Positions 5,865 to 12,962 of a DNA stretch of 12,962 bases are shown piece by piece. How positions within the stretch are numbered: position 1 is the first letter of the stretch; each line of letters starts with the position of its first letter. Origin of the DNA: Flavobacteriales bacterium (GTDB lineage Bacteria > Bacteroidota > Bacteroidia > Flavobacteriales_D > Crocinitomicaceae); contig CANHQC010000019.1 in NCBI GenBank assembly GCA_947462695.1, positions 1 through 12,962 on the forward strand, written 5' to 3'. Below the pieces are notes generated by a model. It had not been told where the DNA came from and searched no databases. It was given only the letters and a program-made list of their open reading frames with translations. The translations under genes and the position numbers were made by a program.

Positions 5865-6964
5865 CGCATCACCTTGAAGCAAAGTTCCGTGAATAAAATT
5901 TTTGGGTAGGCATTTCTTTCTACGTGGTAATGGGCCGAATTAAACGCGGTATTAAAATCCATCAGGTTCTTTCCTGAAATGAATTTTGAAAAATTAGTTA
6001 AGAACGATGCCTCATCAGTAGAAACCTGTGTCAACTGATCGTTGGTGTAATTTCGCAGCATACTTTGGCGAAACATGTGTAGGGCATACGTGAGGTATCC
6101 TTTTTGGTATTCTTTTCCGAAAACACCTATTTCCTCGGCCCAATCTAGCATGGCAATAACATCCTTTTTATAACACACCCTCATCATATTTACAAACAAT
6201 GCGTGGTATGTGTGCTCCTCATTCTCCTCAGCAACAAGTTGAATTGCTGTAAGTACATCTCCGGATGAACGAGAAAGTATACTGTCTAATTTTTCTGTTC
6301 CTAACGCGTGCTTTTGTTTTATAAAAAATTCGAGGTCCGCATGTTCTATTCTCGGCACATGTACCAGTTGTGTTCGAGATAAAATTGTCGGTAACAATTT
6401 ATCTTGTTGTTCGGCAAGAAGAATAAACAGCGTTTTAGCAGGAGGTTCTTCTAAAATTTTTAGCAGTTTATTGGAACAATCCGTGTTCATTTCCTCAGCC
6501 ATCCAAATGAGCATGACTTTATAGCCTCCTTCAAAAGACTTAAGGCTTAACTTACGGATGATTTCCTGGCTTTCGTGTGTGCTAATAATCGGTTTTCGTT
6601 CTTTTGGGTCGATGCGTTGCGTCCAGCCATACAAATCAAAATACGGCGTGGCTTTAATTTGTTCGCGCCAATCGGCCAGAAAAGGATCTGATGTTTTATT
6701 AATGGCTTGTATAACTGGAAACGAAAAGTGCAAATCCGGATGCTGTAATTCGGTTACTTTTCTGCATGACGGACAGGTGCCACAACTATCGTTATCGGAC
6801 GGTTGATCACAAAACAAATACTGAACAAACGCGAGCGCAAGAGAAAGACTTCCATGACCTGGCTTACCTAAAAAGAGTTGTGCATGACTTATTTTCTGAG
6901 ACCGAACCTCATGAATGAGTCGTTCTTTAAGAACAGCTTGACCAACAACATCTTTAAATTGCAT
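5846..6964 (-). CDS. holB: DNA polymerase III subunit delta prime (clamp-loader subunit)
   Basis: The 372-residue protein has the delta-prime plan. It starts FKDVVGQAVLKERLIHEV and has SHAQLFLGKPGHGSLSLALA, a zinc-binding cysteine set (Cys52, 61, 64, 67 in CGTCPSC), then YKVMLIWMAEEMN, the hallmark NKLLKILEEPP (165-175) and the TILSRT (194-198) sensor region. The Walker A position reads GKPGHGSL and lacks the lysine, so the subunit should not hydrolyse ATP, as is usual for delta prime, which acts as the rigid stator of the clamp loader. The C-terminal part (about 210-372) is alpha-helical and more variable. It is the first gene of a minus-strand run with ricT and gldH. The stop codon sits inside a short 18-base-spaced direct repeat. 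Confidence 0.88.
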   Translation of the reverse strand: MQFKDVVGQAVLKERLIHEVRSQKISHAQLFLGKPGHGSLSLALAFVQYLFCDQPSDNDSCGTCPSCRKVTELQHPDLHFSFPVIQAINKTSDPFLADWREQIKATPYFDLYGWTQRIDPKERKPIISTHESQEIIRKLSLKSFEGGYKVMLIWMAEEMNTDCSNKLLKILEEPPAKTLFILLAEQQDKLLPTILSRTQLVHVPRIEHADLEFFIKQKHALGTEKLDSILSRSSGDVLTAIQLVAEENEEHTYHALFVNMMRVCYKKDVIAMLDWAEEIGVFGKEYQKGYLTYALHMFRQSMLRNYTNDQLTQVSTDEASFLTNFSKFISGKNLMDFNTAFNSAHYHVERNAYPKILFTELCFKVMRYIHFA

Positions 6965-7058
6965 GCCTAAAAATAGCGGTTATTTGGTTGGCAGCACCTT
7001 CCGTCGGTGTGCTAAAAAATAAATTGTATCTTTAAATCGCTAAATAAATCCTATTGCT

Positions 7059-8381
7059 ATGAAAAAAGTTGTCTTTTTTATCATCTTTTCCTTTTCCCTT
7101 AGTTTAATGCTTCACGCAAGAAGCGAAAACAGTTTTTTAGGGTCGGCTAAAATCGATGCCATTTCCTTTACTGTAAGTGCGAAATCTGAAGATGGAAAAC
7201 CAATTGAAGGGGCGTTGGTAAAGATCACCTCATCGGGAATAACAATTGGTGCGGGAACCACAAATAATGTGGGGAATGCAATTATTCGAATAGCATCTTA
7301 TGAACAACAACTCGCAGATGTTTCAGTAAGTCATTCGTTGTACAAGGACCAGGTTTTGACTGGTATTACATTGGCAGAGGGTAAAATAGTCGCTATCTCT
7401 CTCAAGCGGCAAACAGCAACCGCAGATGTCATTGCGGAAAAAACAGAGGAAAAAGTTGCTAAAATCGAAGATAAAACAACAAAGGCTAACGAAAAAACCA
7501 CTCAATACGAAACAGAAGCAGAGCGTTTAGCAAGGGAGCGAGAAGCTGTTCAACAGTCTCAAGAACAACTTATAAAAGAACGGGAAGAAGCACAACGCAT
7601 AGCAGAAGAAAAAAAGCGTCAAGCGGATCAAAAACAACTTGAAGCGGATGAAGCACGAATGGCGCTAGAAAAAGAAAAGGCAGAAGCACAACGCATCAAA
7701 GATGAAGAGCTTCGTAAGGCTGATTTAGACGCTGCCAAACGAGCAGAAGAAGCAAGAAGACGTGAACAAGAAGCTCAAAACCGTCAAAACAACCAATTAG
7801 TTGAGGTTAAGGATGACGAAAAAAATGCTGAAAAAGAAGCGGCTGAAAAGCAACAAGATCAGAAAAAAGCAATTGAAGAAGCAGAAAGAAAAGCAAAAGA
7901 AGACGAGCAAAAAGCAAAGCAAGAAAAAAATGCTGCGGAAGACAAAGAAGCTGAAGCGAAAGAAAAAGCTAGGCGCGAAAAAGAAGCACTGAAATCAGAG
8001 GAGAAAAAAGCTGAAGAAGAGAAAGAAGCTAAAGAAAGTGCTGAAAAAGAAGCAAAAGAAGCAGAGAAGAAAGAGAAAGAAGCCGAAAAAGAGAAAAAAG
8101 AAGCTGAAAAAGAAGCGAAGGAGGTAGCAAAAGAAAAAGAAGCTGCTCAAGAATTAAAGGAAAAACTGGCTGAGTTAGATGAAGAACAAGAAGAAATCGA
8201 TGATGCGAGAAAAGAATTAGATAAGGAACAAAAAGAACTAGACAAGAAAAAGAAAAAAGGCAAGAAGCTAGAAAAACTCGCAAAAGAACAAGAAAAAATA
8301 GATGAGAAAAACAAGGAGTTGGATGAGAAACAAAAAAAGCTCGACGATAAACGAAAAAAAGCAATGAAAAAAGCAAAGTAA
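7059..8381 (+). CDS. Exported protein with beta-sandwich head and long Lys/Glu/Ala-rich helical tail
   Basis: The 440-residue product has a signal peptide (MKKVVFFIIF..., cleavage likely after LHA at residue 20). A small beta domain (about 34-117) follows, resembling a carboxypeptidase-regulatory/PEGA-like fold: ISFTVSAKSEDGKPIEGALVKI, GIxIGAGTTNNVGNAIIRI. From about 125 to the end the chain is almost free of Gly and Pro and dominated by Glu, Lys, Ala, Gln and Arg, predicting a continuous helix or coiled coil of about 310 residues. Residues 250-365 are rich in KEAEKE-type units, as in single alpha helices and the TolA linker. Residues 374-435 show clear heptads with Ile/Leu-Asp (EEIDDAR, KELDKEQ, KIDEKNK, ELDEKQK, KLDDKRK). 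It may be a periplasmic spacer, but no anchor or enzymatic motif is visible. Database hits will be mostly composition-driven, so its function is unknown. Confidence 0.8.
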   Translation: MKKVVFFIIFSFSLSLMLHARSENSFLGSAKIDAISFTVSAKSEDGKPIEGALVKITSSGITIGAGTTNNVGNAIIRIASYEQQLADVSVSHSLYKDQVLTGITLAEGKIVAISLKRQTATADVIAEKTEEKVAKIEDKTTKANEKTTQYETEAERLAREREAVQQSQEQLIKEREEAQRIAEEKKRQADQKQLEADEARMALEKEKAEAQRIKDEELRKADLDAAKRAEEARRREQEAQNRQNNQLVEVKDDEKNAEKEAAEKQQDQKKAIEEAERKAKEDEQKAKQEKNAAEDKEAEAKEKARREKEALKSEEKKAEEEKEAKESAEKEAKEAEKKEKEAEKEKKEAEKEAKEVAKEKEAAQELKEKLAELDEEQEEIDDARKELDKEQKELDKKKKKGKKLEKLAKEQEKIDEKNKELDEKQKKLDDKRKKAMKKAK

Positions 8382-8409
8382 TTCCAATTCAAAAAGTAAT
8401 ATATATACA

Positions 8410-8439
8410 AAAGCGGTGGTGAAAACTACCGCTTTTTTT
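8410..8439 (+). terminator. Intrinsic terminator after the coiled-coil protein gene
   Basis: The 11-bp stem aaagcggtggt (8410-8420) pairs with actaccgcttt (8425-8435), with a single G-U pair, a GAAA tetraloop, and a run of seven T (8433-8439). It lies 28 bases past the stop at 8381 and separates that gene from the EamA gene beginning at 8457. Confidence 0.88.
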
Positions 8440-8456
8440 ATGTTACTTTCGCAGTC

Positions 8457-9362
8457 ATGTTTGCGCGTTACAAGTATCATTTACTTCTCCATATCATCAT
8501 ATTTATGTGGGGCTTTACCGGAATTCTGGGAAAAGTAATCCAGTTAGATGCTGTTGTGATTGTCTGGCACCGCGTACTTATTGCGATGGTCGCTTTAGGA
8601 ATTGCCCTTTTAATCCTCAAAAAGCCAGTCAAGCTTTCCTCACGGAAAGAGTTGTTAAACCTTTCTAGTGTCGGTGTAATTGTCGCGTTACATTGGGTCA
8701 CATTTTACCAATCCATCCAACTTTCCACCGCTTCTTTAGGTATTTTATGCTTATCGACAACGACACTGCATGTGGCTTGGCTCGAACCACTTGTAATGAA
8801 ACGCCCGTTTTCATGGGTTGAATTTGCGCTTGGTCTATTGGTTATTTGTGGAATCTATTTTGTTTCACGTGACTTTGATGCATCTGACATGAAGGCATTG
8901 GCTTATGGTTTGTGCTCAGCGTTATTCGCCGCTTTGTTTTCTGTGTTTAATGGTAAACTTGTACAGCAAACACCGGCTCACCAAATCACGCTAATTGAAA
9001 TGGTTTCTGCCTTCGTCGTAATTAGTGTTTATTTACTTTATATTGGTCGATTAGACACTTCCTTGTTCACCATGCGAATGGCTGATTTCTTGTGGCTACT
9101 GTTTCTTGGAATACTATGTACTTCTTTCGCTTTTCTAGCTACAATCGAGGTGGTGAAACGACTTGGTGCCTTCACCGTATCCTTAAGTATCAATCTTGAA
9201 CCAGTATATACGATTGTGCTTGCCATTTTCATTCTTGGTGAACACGAGCTGCTCAACCCTTCATTTTATATTGGATCTGTAGTCATCGTGTTGGTCATCA
9301 TCTTAAACGGATTAATAAGGCACTACCTAAAGCCCGCTCCAACAAAAAGCGTTAATCCATAA
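8457..9362 (+). CDS. EamA/DMT superfamily transporter
   Basis: The 301-residue protein is hydrophobic throughout, with about ten membrane segments arranged as two EamA repeats (about 8-138 and 147-288). Typical landmarks are WGFTGILGK at 18-26, an RVLIAM segment near 41, the STASLGILCLSTTTLH stretch followed by LEPLVM in repeat 1, and SLSINLEPVYTIVLAIFILGE in repeat 2. The family exports or imports metabolites (amino acids, nucleosides, sugars and others), and substrate cannot be read from sequence. The start is only 17 bases after the T-run of the preceding terminator. TACTTTCG (8444-8451) matches TAnnTTTG with one mismatch, but no -33 TTG is correctly spaced; if it is used, the message would be nearly leaderless. 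The 3' end overlaps the convergent GH3 gene by 11 bases. Confidence 0.87.
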   Translation: MFARYKYHLLLHIIIFMWGFTGILGKVIQLDAVVIVWHRVLIAMVALGIALLILKKPVKLSSRKELLNLSSVGVIVALHWVTFYQSIQLSTASLGILCLSTTTLHVAWLEPLVMKRPFSWVEFALGLLVICGIYFVSRDFDASDMKALAYGLCSALFAALFSVFNGKLVQQTPAHQITLIEMVSAFVVISVYLLYIGRLDTSLFTMRMADFLWLLFLGILCTSFAFLATIEVVKRLGAFTVSLSINLEPVYTIVLAIFILGEHELLNPSFYIGSVVIVLVIILNGLIRHYLKPAPTKSVNP

Positions 9363-10875
9363 ACTGAGCATTAAATTTTAGCCATTGTTTACTTTGTGTA
9401 TCATTCATCACACGCGGGACTTTATTTTGTGATCCAGACTTTCCAATAAGGTCCATAAAGGCATAAAAACGATTTACGGGAATACACTCTATTTTAGGAG
9501 AATTTAAGCTGTATTTTCGAACAGCGGCATAATCGTCGTTTAACGCACACAAGCGTTTATCGATTAAGTGGAGTAATTGAGCGTTGTCCACCTGATCATT
9601 TGTCCCTATATACCAAACATGTCGTTGATTTTCGGTGTCAGCAAAAAGGGAGAATTCAGGTATTTCTATGCCTAATTCAATACTTGAATAGTGAATCGCG
9701 GCATTTATATTATCGAGAGATAAATGTTCCCCAACTAAACTTAAAAACTGTTTAATTCTTCCTGTAATGCGTATTTCCCGTTCATCAACGTTTACAAATT
9801 GAACCAAATCACCAATCATATAACGCCATAACCCCGCGTTTGTCGTAATTACCATGGCATAATCGACTCCTTCTGTAACCTCACTTAAGGTTAATGCTTT
9901 ATAGGCATCTTTTACAGCACCGGTTTCATCAAAAAAGGCAGAACTAAACGGGACAAACTCGTAAAAAATCCCTGCATCAAGCAAAAGCTGCATGGTCTTT
10001 CTTTCTGGCGAACGTTGGTAAGCAAAATAGCCTTCACTTGCCAGGTAGGTATCCATCAAATGAACTTTTTTGGAGATCAATTTTTCGAGTCGAGGAATAT
10101 AAGGCTCCATAAACACGCCACCGTGGACATAAACTTGAAAATTAGGCCACATGTCGTGAATTGAGTCCAATTTGTAATGATCAACTATTCGTTCCATTAA
10201 CATCAAACACCAACTTGGAACGCCTGCTACAATACCTATGTTCCAGTCGGGTGCCTTTTCCACCATTTTGTCCAGCTTTTTATTCCAGTCTTTTATTCCG
10301 GCTATTCTGTTTCCGGGTTTGGTAAATGGGTTGACAATAAACGATGTGTATTTTTTTAATATTCCGCTTAAATCACCTTCAATATGTGTTCGTTTTTTTG
10401 TGAGTTTAGCCGATCCTCCGACGGCTAAAATATGAGCCGCAAAGAAAGATTCGGGTAAATCCAACTCATGTAATGTAGATGTTTGACGCAAACCGGTTTT
10501 TTGAAACGAACGAATCATTTCTTCGGTTACTGGAATACGTTTACTTGGTGATCCTGTCGTGCCAGATGAAAGTGCATAATGCGAGATTCGACCCGGCCAT
10601 GTGTGGTCTTTTACTCCTTGTATAGACTCTTTTAACCATTTTTCATGGAATTCTTCGTAATCTGTAATGGGAACGCTCGTTTGAAAACCCTCAACTATTT
10701 CGCTTGATTCTGTGAGTTGTTCAAACCCATAATGAACGCCTAAATTCGTGTGTTTTGCACGTGTGATTAATTTCTCAAGTGTCTTCAACTGGTTGATGTA
10801 TTCCTTCCCTTTGTTGAAATTTCTTCGGTAGTTAATCTCGGTTGTTTTTTTGAGCAGTTTCCCAATTATTTGCAT
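9352..10875 (-). CDS. GH3 family acyl-acid amido synthetase
   Basis: The 507-residue protein is a full-length bacterial GH3 member of the adenylate-forming superfamily. Nucleotide-binding motifs are present: SSGTTGSPSK (103-112), YLASEGYF (277-284, equivalent to the Y-x-S-S-E motif) and WRYMIGDLVQF (350-360). RITGRIKQFLSLVGEHLS (369-386) follows, then a C-terminal SQNKVPRV (482-489) carrying the expected catalytic-loop lysine. Plant GH3 enzymes adenylate an acyl acid such as indole-acetate or jasmonate and join it to an amino acid. GH3 proteins are frequent in Bacteroidota, but I know of no firmly assigned substrate there. The start (MQIIGKLLKK) follows a perfect -7 box after about 20 bases. 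It overlaps the convergent EamA gene, so the two are not co-transcribed. Confidence 0.87.
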   Translation of the reverse strand: MQIIGKLLKKTTEINYRRNFNKGKEYINQLKTLEKLITRAKHTNLGVHYGFEQLTESSEIVEGFQTSVPITDYEEFHEKWLKESIQGVKDHTWPGRISHYALSSGTTGSPSKRIPVTEEMIRSFQKTGLRQTSTLHELDLPESFFAAHILAVGGSAKLTKKRTHIEGDLSGILKKYTSFIVNPFTKPGNRIAGIKDWNKKLDKMVEKAPDWNIGIVAGVPSWCLMLMERIVDHYKLDSIHDMWPNFQVYVHGGVFMEPYIPRLEKLISKKVHLMDTYLASEGYFAYQRSPERKTMQLLLDAGIFYEFVPFSSAFFDETGAVKDAYKALTLSEVTEGVDYAMVITTNAGLWRYMIGDLVQFVNVDEREIRITGRIKQFLSLVGEHLSLDNINAAIHYSSIELGIEIPEFSLFADTENQRHVWYIGTNDQVDNAQLLHLIDKRLCALNDDYAAVRKYSLNSPKIECIPVNRFYAFMDLIGKSGSQNKVPRVMNDTQSKQWLKFNAQFMD

Positions 10876-10894
10876 TCCAAGCGGATTTAGGTGA

Positions 10895-10902
10895 CAAAGT
10901 TA
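10895..10902 (-). promoter_or_regulatory. Candidate -7 box of the GH3 gene promoter
   Basis: Read on the minus strand this is TAACTTTG, a perfect match to the Bacteroidota -7 consensus TAnnTTTG, 19 bases before the ATG at 10875. The -33 position carries TTA rather than TTG. The leader would be only about 10-15 bases long. Confidence 0.5.
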
Positions 10903-10989
10903 GTCCTTTCATTTTGTTTTTAATAAATACGCTCGTCTTTCAAACCAGCAGTTTTAACAAAGCTTTTCAAACTCGATTTTCTTATTTAC

Positions 10990-10997
10990 TACCTTTG
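10990..10997 (+). promoter_or_regulatory. Candidate -7 box of the universal stress protein promoter
   Basis: TACCTTTG is a perfect match to TAnnTTTG, 35 bases before the ATG at 11033. The -33 element is weak (a TTTTC run at 10964-10968 instead of a well-spaced TTG). The predicted leader is about 30 bases and A-rich, with no Shine-Dalgarno sequence, as is normal in Bacteroidota. Confidence 0.55.
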
Positions 10998-11032
10998 TAC
11001 CGTTAAAACCGCTTAAACAAAAACCCTTCAAC

Positions 11033-11857
11033 ATGACAAAAAAAACCTTCATTGTTCCTCACGACTTTACTGAGGTTGCCGATAATGCACTTGAACACGC
11101 TATTGCCACAGCGAAACCTTTACAAGCGGTTGTTTACGTACTTCATGTTGTTCCAAAAGAAAAACACATAAAAGACGCAGAACAAAAATTAGCTGAAATA
11201 GTTTCAAAATATACTGCTGAAGGATTAGAATTAATACCAACTGTGCGGGTTGGGAGCATTTTTGAAGACATTGGAGAGTTTGCAGCAGAACACCATGCAG
11301 AACTCATCTTTATGGGTACACATGGCGCACATGGTTGGCAACACATTACAGGAAGTTACGCGTTAAAAGTCATTACCAGCTCGAGTGTTCCATTTATCAT
11401 TATTCAGGAAAAAGGGGTTAAACCATCAGGATACGACGACATTGTTGTTCCGATGGATTTACACAAAGAAACCAAGCAAAAACTTGCCATTGTTGCGAAC
11501 CTGGCCACTTATTTTAACTCACGTGTTCACGTCATTACACCCGATGAAAGTGATGAGTTTTTACGCCATCAAGTTTTAGCTAACATTTCATTTGCCAATA
11601 AGTTTTTTGCCGATCGTGGAATTGATGTGACCACCACCCTTGCGCCTAGCAGCGGTTTTGATAAAGAGGTTGTTAAGCACGCAGTAAGTTTAGACGCAGA
11701 TCTCATCGCTATTATGAATTTAAACCGAAGTAATTTCTTTGGAAGCATCACTGCGAATTATGAGCAATACATCATAACAAATGATGCGAAAATTCCTGCA
11801 TTGGTTGTTAATCCGATCGATTTAAATCCTTACGGTCAAAGCGTGTTGTTCAGTTAA
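11033..11857 (+). CDS. Tandem universal stress protein (two Usp domains)
   Basis: The 274-residue protein has two Usp domains, about 1-127 and 133-262. Domain 1 is well conserved: a FIVPHDFTEVADNALEHAI start with Asp11, and the nucleotide-binding loop MGTHGAHGWQHITGSYALKVI. In that loop the glycines are spaced G-2x-G-8x-GS rather than the classical 9x, a spacing I recall as usual in Bacteroidota members. Domain 2 begins DDIVVPMDLHKETKQKL but its loop is degenerate (IMNLNRSNFFGSITANYEQYI), so it may not bind ATP. Usp proteins respond to starvation, redox and other stresses and act as homodimers or tandem pseudo-dimers. The gene has its own likely promoter and ends overlapping the convergent cyclase gene by four bases. 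Confidence 0.88.
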   Translation: MTKKTFIVPHDFTEVADNALEHAIATAKPLQAVVYVLHVVPKEKHIKDAEQKLAEIVSKYTAEGLELIPTVRVGSIFEDIGEFAAEHHAELIFMGTHGAHGWQHITGSYALKVITSSSVPFIIIQEKGVKPSGYDDIVVPMDLHKETKQKLAIVANLATYFNSRVHVITPDESDEFLRHQVLANISFANKFFADRGIDVTTTLAPSSGFDKEVVKHAVSLDADLIAIMNLNRSNFFGSITANYEQYIITNDAKIPALVVNPIDLNPYGQSVLFS

Positions 11858-12962
11858 TCAACGTATTCATTTCGTTCTAAGCGATCAATTACCTCTTGTA
11901 AATTTTTCAATTTCTTAGGTCTTCTTGTCTGAATAGCTGTTTGGGTAAAGTAGCGGTGAGACGTAAGGAATTGCACTTGTATTTCATCCCATTTTCGGTC
12001 GCTATCTAATTTTCCGTGTTCGCGTAATTCACGTCTTAATTTATCAGCAATTTCATGAAAATCATCTCTACCTAGGTAGTCTAAATCGGCGTCGCATATG
12101 ATTTCCTCTAATTTGTTTTTAGGCTGATGAGGGATTTGAGTAGCGTAAATCAACTCCTTAATGGTTTCAATGTGTTGGTTCGTATACCCGTACTTAGGTA
12201 AAATTTCCTCTGCTAATCGCGCACCTACAGGTTCATTTCGGTCGTATTGTTCAACGAAACCGGCGTCGTGATAGGTTGCAGCCGACTTTAATAAAAACAA
12301 TCCTTCATCAGTTACTCCTTCCATTAATGCTAATCGCTCGACTGCTTTTACCACGTCTTGCGTGTGTTTAATGCTGTGGTAATGTAATTTGTCGGTGAGC
12401 CCTTTTTGAAGGACTTTCATAATGTGTCGTTCAGCTTTGTAATAATTAATGGAGCTATAAAGGTGTAGGTTAACGATTTGTTGAAAGCGCTCGTTTGGAT
12501 AAACGCCATCGCCATTGATAGACAGCTCGGGTTTAATGCGCTCAACAGTATACATATCAAGTATTCCTCGGCTTTTTGTTTGTGCTTTTCCACGAAAAAC
12601 ACATTCAAAATAAGGCTCAATGTGTTTAAATGTACTTCCTGTTATTGTGACTTTTCCAGGTTCACCGAGCATTTCCATTCGTTGCGCATGATTTACCGTT
12701 GCGCCCCATACATCAAAAGCCAAGCGTTCGCTTCCAATAACACCTGCTGTTACTTCCCCTGTGTTTATTCCTAACCGCAACTCCCAAAAATCGGTATGGT
12801 TCGCAATTGCCTCATTTTTCATTTTAAACATAAAATCCTGTATTTGAACAGCAGCAAGGCACGTGTCAATAGGATTCGTGTTGTTGCGGACAGGAACACC
12901 ACCTGCGCACATGTACGCATCACCGATGGTTTTTATTTTTTCTAATCCATTGTTCACGATAA
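11854..12962 (-). CDS. Class III adenylate cyclase domain fused to an HD phosphohydrolase domain (5' partial)
   Basis: The frame is open across the right edge, so the N-terminus is missing. A GTG at 12957 is only an internal valine, used here as residue 1 for numbering. Residues 1-140 are the second part of a class III cyclase domain: EKIKTIGDAYM holds the adenine-selecting Lys9 and metal-binding Asp13, and FDVWGATVNHAQRM holds Asp82, Asn89 and Arg93. That set predicts ATP as substrate and an intact site, apart from the first metal-binding Asp, which lies outside the window. A helical linker (about 150-190) leads to an HD domain (about 190-345) with YHSIKHTQDVV, the YHDAGF His230-Asp231 pair and DADLDYLG. 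The first motif resembles the YHNxxH of class I phosphodiesterases, but the substrate is unknown. It is convergent with the Usp gene. Confidence 0.87.
   Translation of the reverse strand, partial: IVNNGLEKIKTIGDAYMCAGGVPVRNNTNPIDTCLAAVQIQDFMFKMKNEAIANHTDFWELRLGINTGEVTAGVIGSERLAFDVWGATVNHAQRMEMLGEPGKVTITGSTFKHIEPYFECVFRGKAQTKSRGILDMYTVERIKPELSINGDGVYPNERFQQIVNLHLYSSINYYKAERHIMKVLQKGLTDKLHYHSIKHTQDVVKAVERLALMEGVTDEGLFLLKSAATYHDAGFVEQYDRNEPVGARLAEEILPKYGYTNQHIETIKELIYATQIPHQPKNKLEEIICDADLDYLGRDDFHEIADKLRRELREHGKLDSDRKWDEIQVQFLTSHRYFTQTAIQTRRPKKLKNLQEVIDRLERNEYVD

Noticed and set aside
6840..6870. Missing Walker A lysine in HolB as a sign of a decayed gene
   Set aside because: Delta-prime subunits commonly lack a working P-loop, and the rest of the protein, including the zinc cysteines and LEEPP motif, is intact.
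6993..7013. Inverted repeat AGCAC/GTGCT between holB and the coiled-coil gene as a terminator or operator
   Set aside because: The stem is only five bases with a mismatched continuation, it lies upstream of both genes, and no T-run follows it on the transcribed side.
8029..8480. Several overlapping minus-strand open frames rich in Phe, Leu and Ser
   Set aside because: They are mirror images of the Lys/Glu-rich plus-strand gene, overlap one another and cross the terminator.
12955..12957. GTG at 12957 as the start of the cyclase gene
   Set aside because: The frame stays open to the edge, and starting here would delete half of the cyclase domain, so it is an internal valine codon.

Overview
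The window looks like chromosomal DNA of a marine or freshwater Bacteroidota, most likely an order Flavobacteriales member (a Crocinitomicaceae/Fluviicola-like lineage is a guess). The grounds are: an AT-leaning composition, a gliding-motility lipoprotein of the GldH family, a Bacteroidota-type Cys-rich RicT/PSP1 protein, a large modular secreted CotH protein, a DUF2490 outer-membrane protein, genes without Shine-Dalgarno sequences, and -7 boxes matching the Bacteroidota consensus TAnnTTTG. No mobile element, CRISPR array, rRNA or tRNA was seen. Coding density is high and only one non-coding gap exceeds 200 bases.

Layout, left to right. (1) 1-2590, minus: the first 863 residues of a secreted lamin-tail/CotH-kinase/thrombospondin-3 protein that runs off the left edge. 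(2) 2591-2848: a divergent promoter region with a perfect 12-bp palindrome and a possible folded leader RNA. (3) 2849-3999, plus: a two-gene unit of a small lipoprotein and a DUF2490 outer-membrane barrel. (4) 6964-4006, minus: holB (DNA polymerase III delta prime), ricT-like PSP1 protein and gldH, with the last two overlapping. (5) 7059-8381, plus: an exported protein with a beta-sandwich head and a roughly 310-residue Lys/Glu/Ala-rich helical tail, ending at a good intrinsic terminator. (6) 8457-9362, plus: an EamA/DMT transporter. (7) 10875-9352, minus: a bacterial GH3 acyl-acid amido synthetase. (8) 11033-11857, plus: a tandem universal stress protein. (9) 12962-11854, minus: the C-terminal part of a class III adenylate cyclase fused to an HD phosphohydrolase domain, running off the right edge.

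How the genes may work together: GldH belongs to the gliding/type IX secretion machinery, and the CotH protein is the sort of large modular surface protein often exported by that route, although its C-terminal sorting signal would lie outside the window. The lipoprotein/DUF2490 pair is probably a cell-envelope unit. The cyclase-HD protein contains both a cAMP-making domain and a possible nucleotide-cleaving domain, and it lies tail to tail with a universal stress protein. Three convergent gene pairs end within a few bases of each other or overlap. Most of the window is ordinary housekeeping and envelope content. The points that deserve a second look are the 2736-2819 foldable element, the cyclase-HD fusion, the CotH/TSP3 protein and the coiled-coil protein. 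I did not find a clearly new system.
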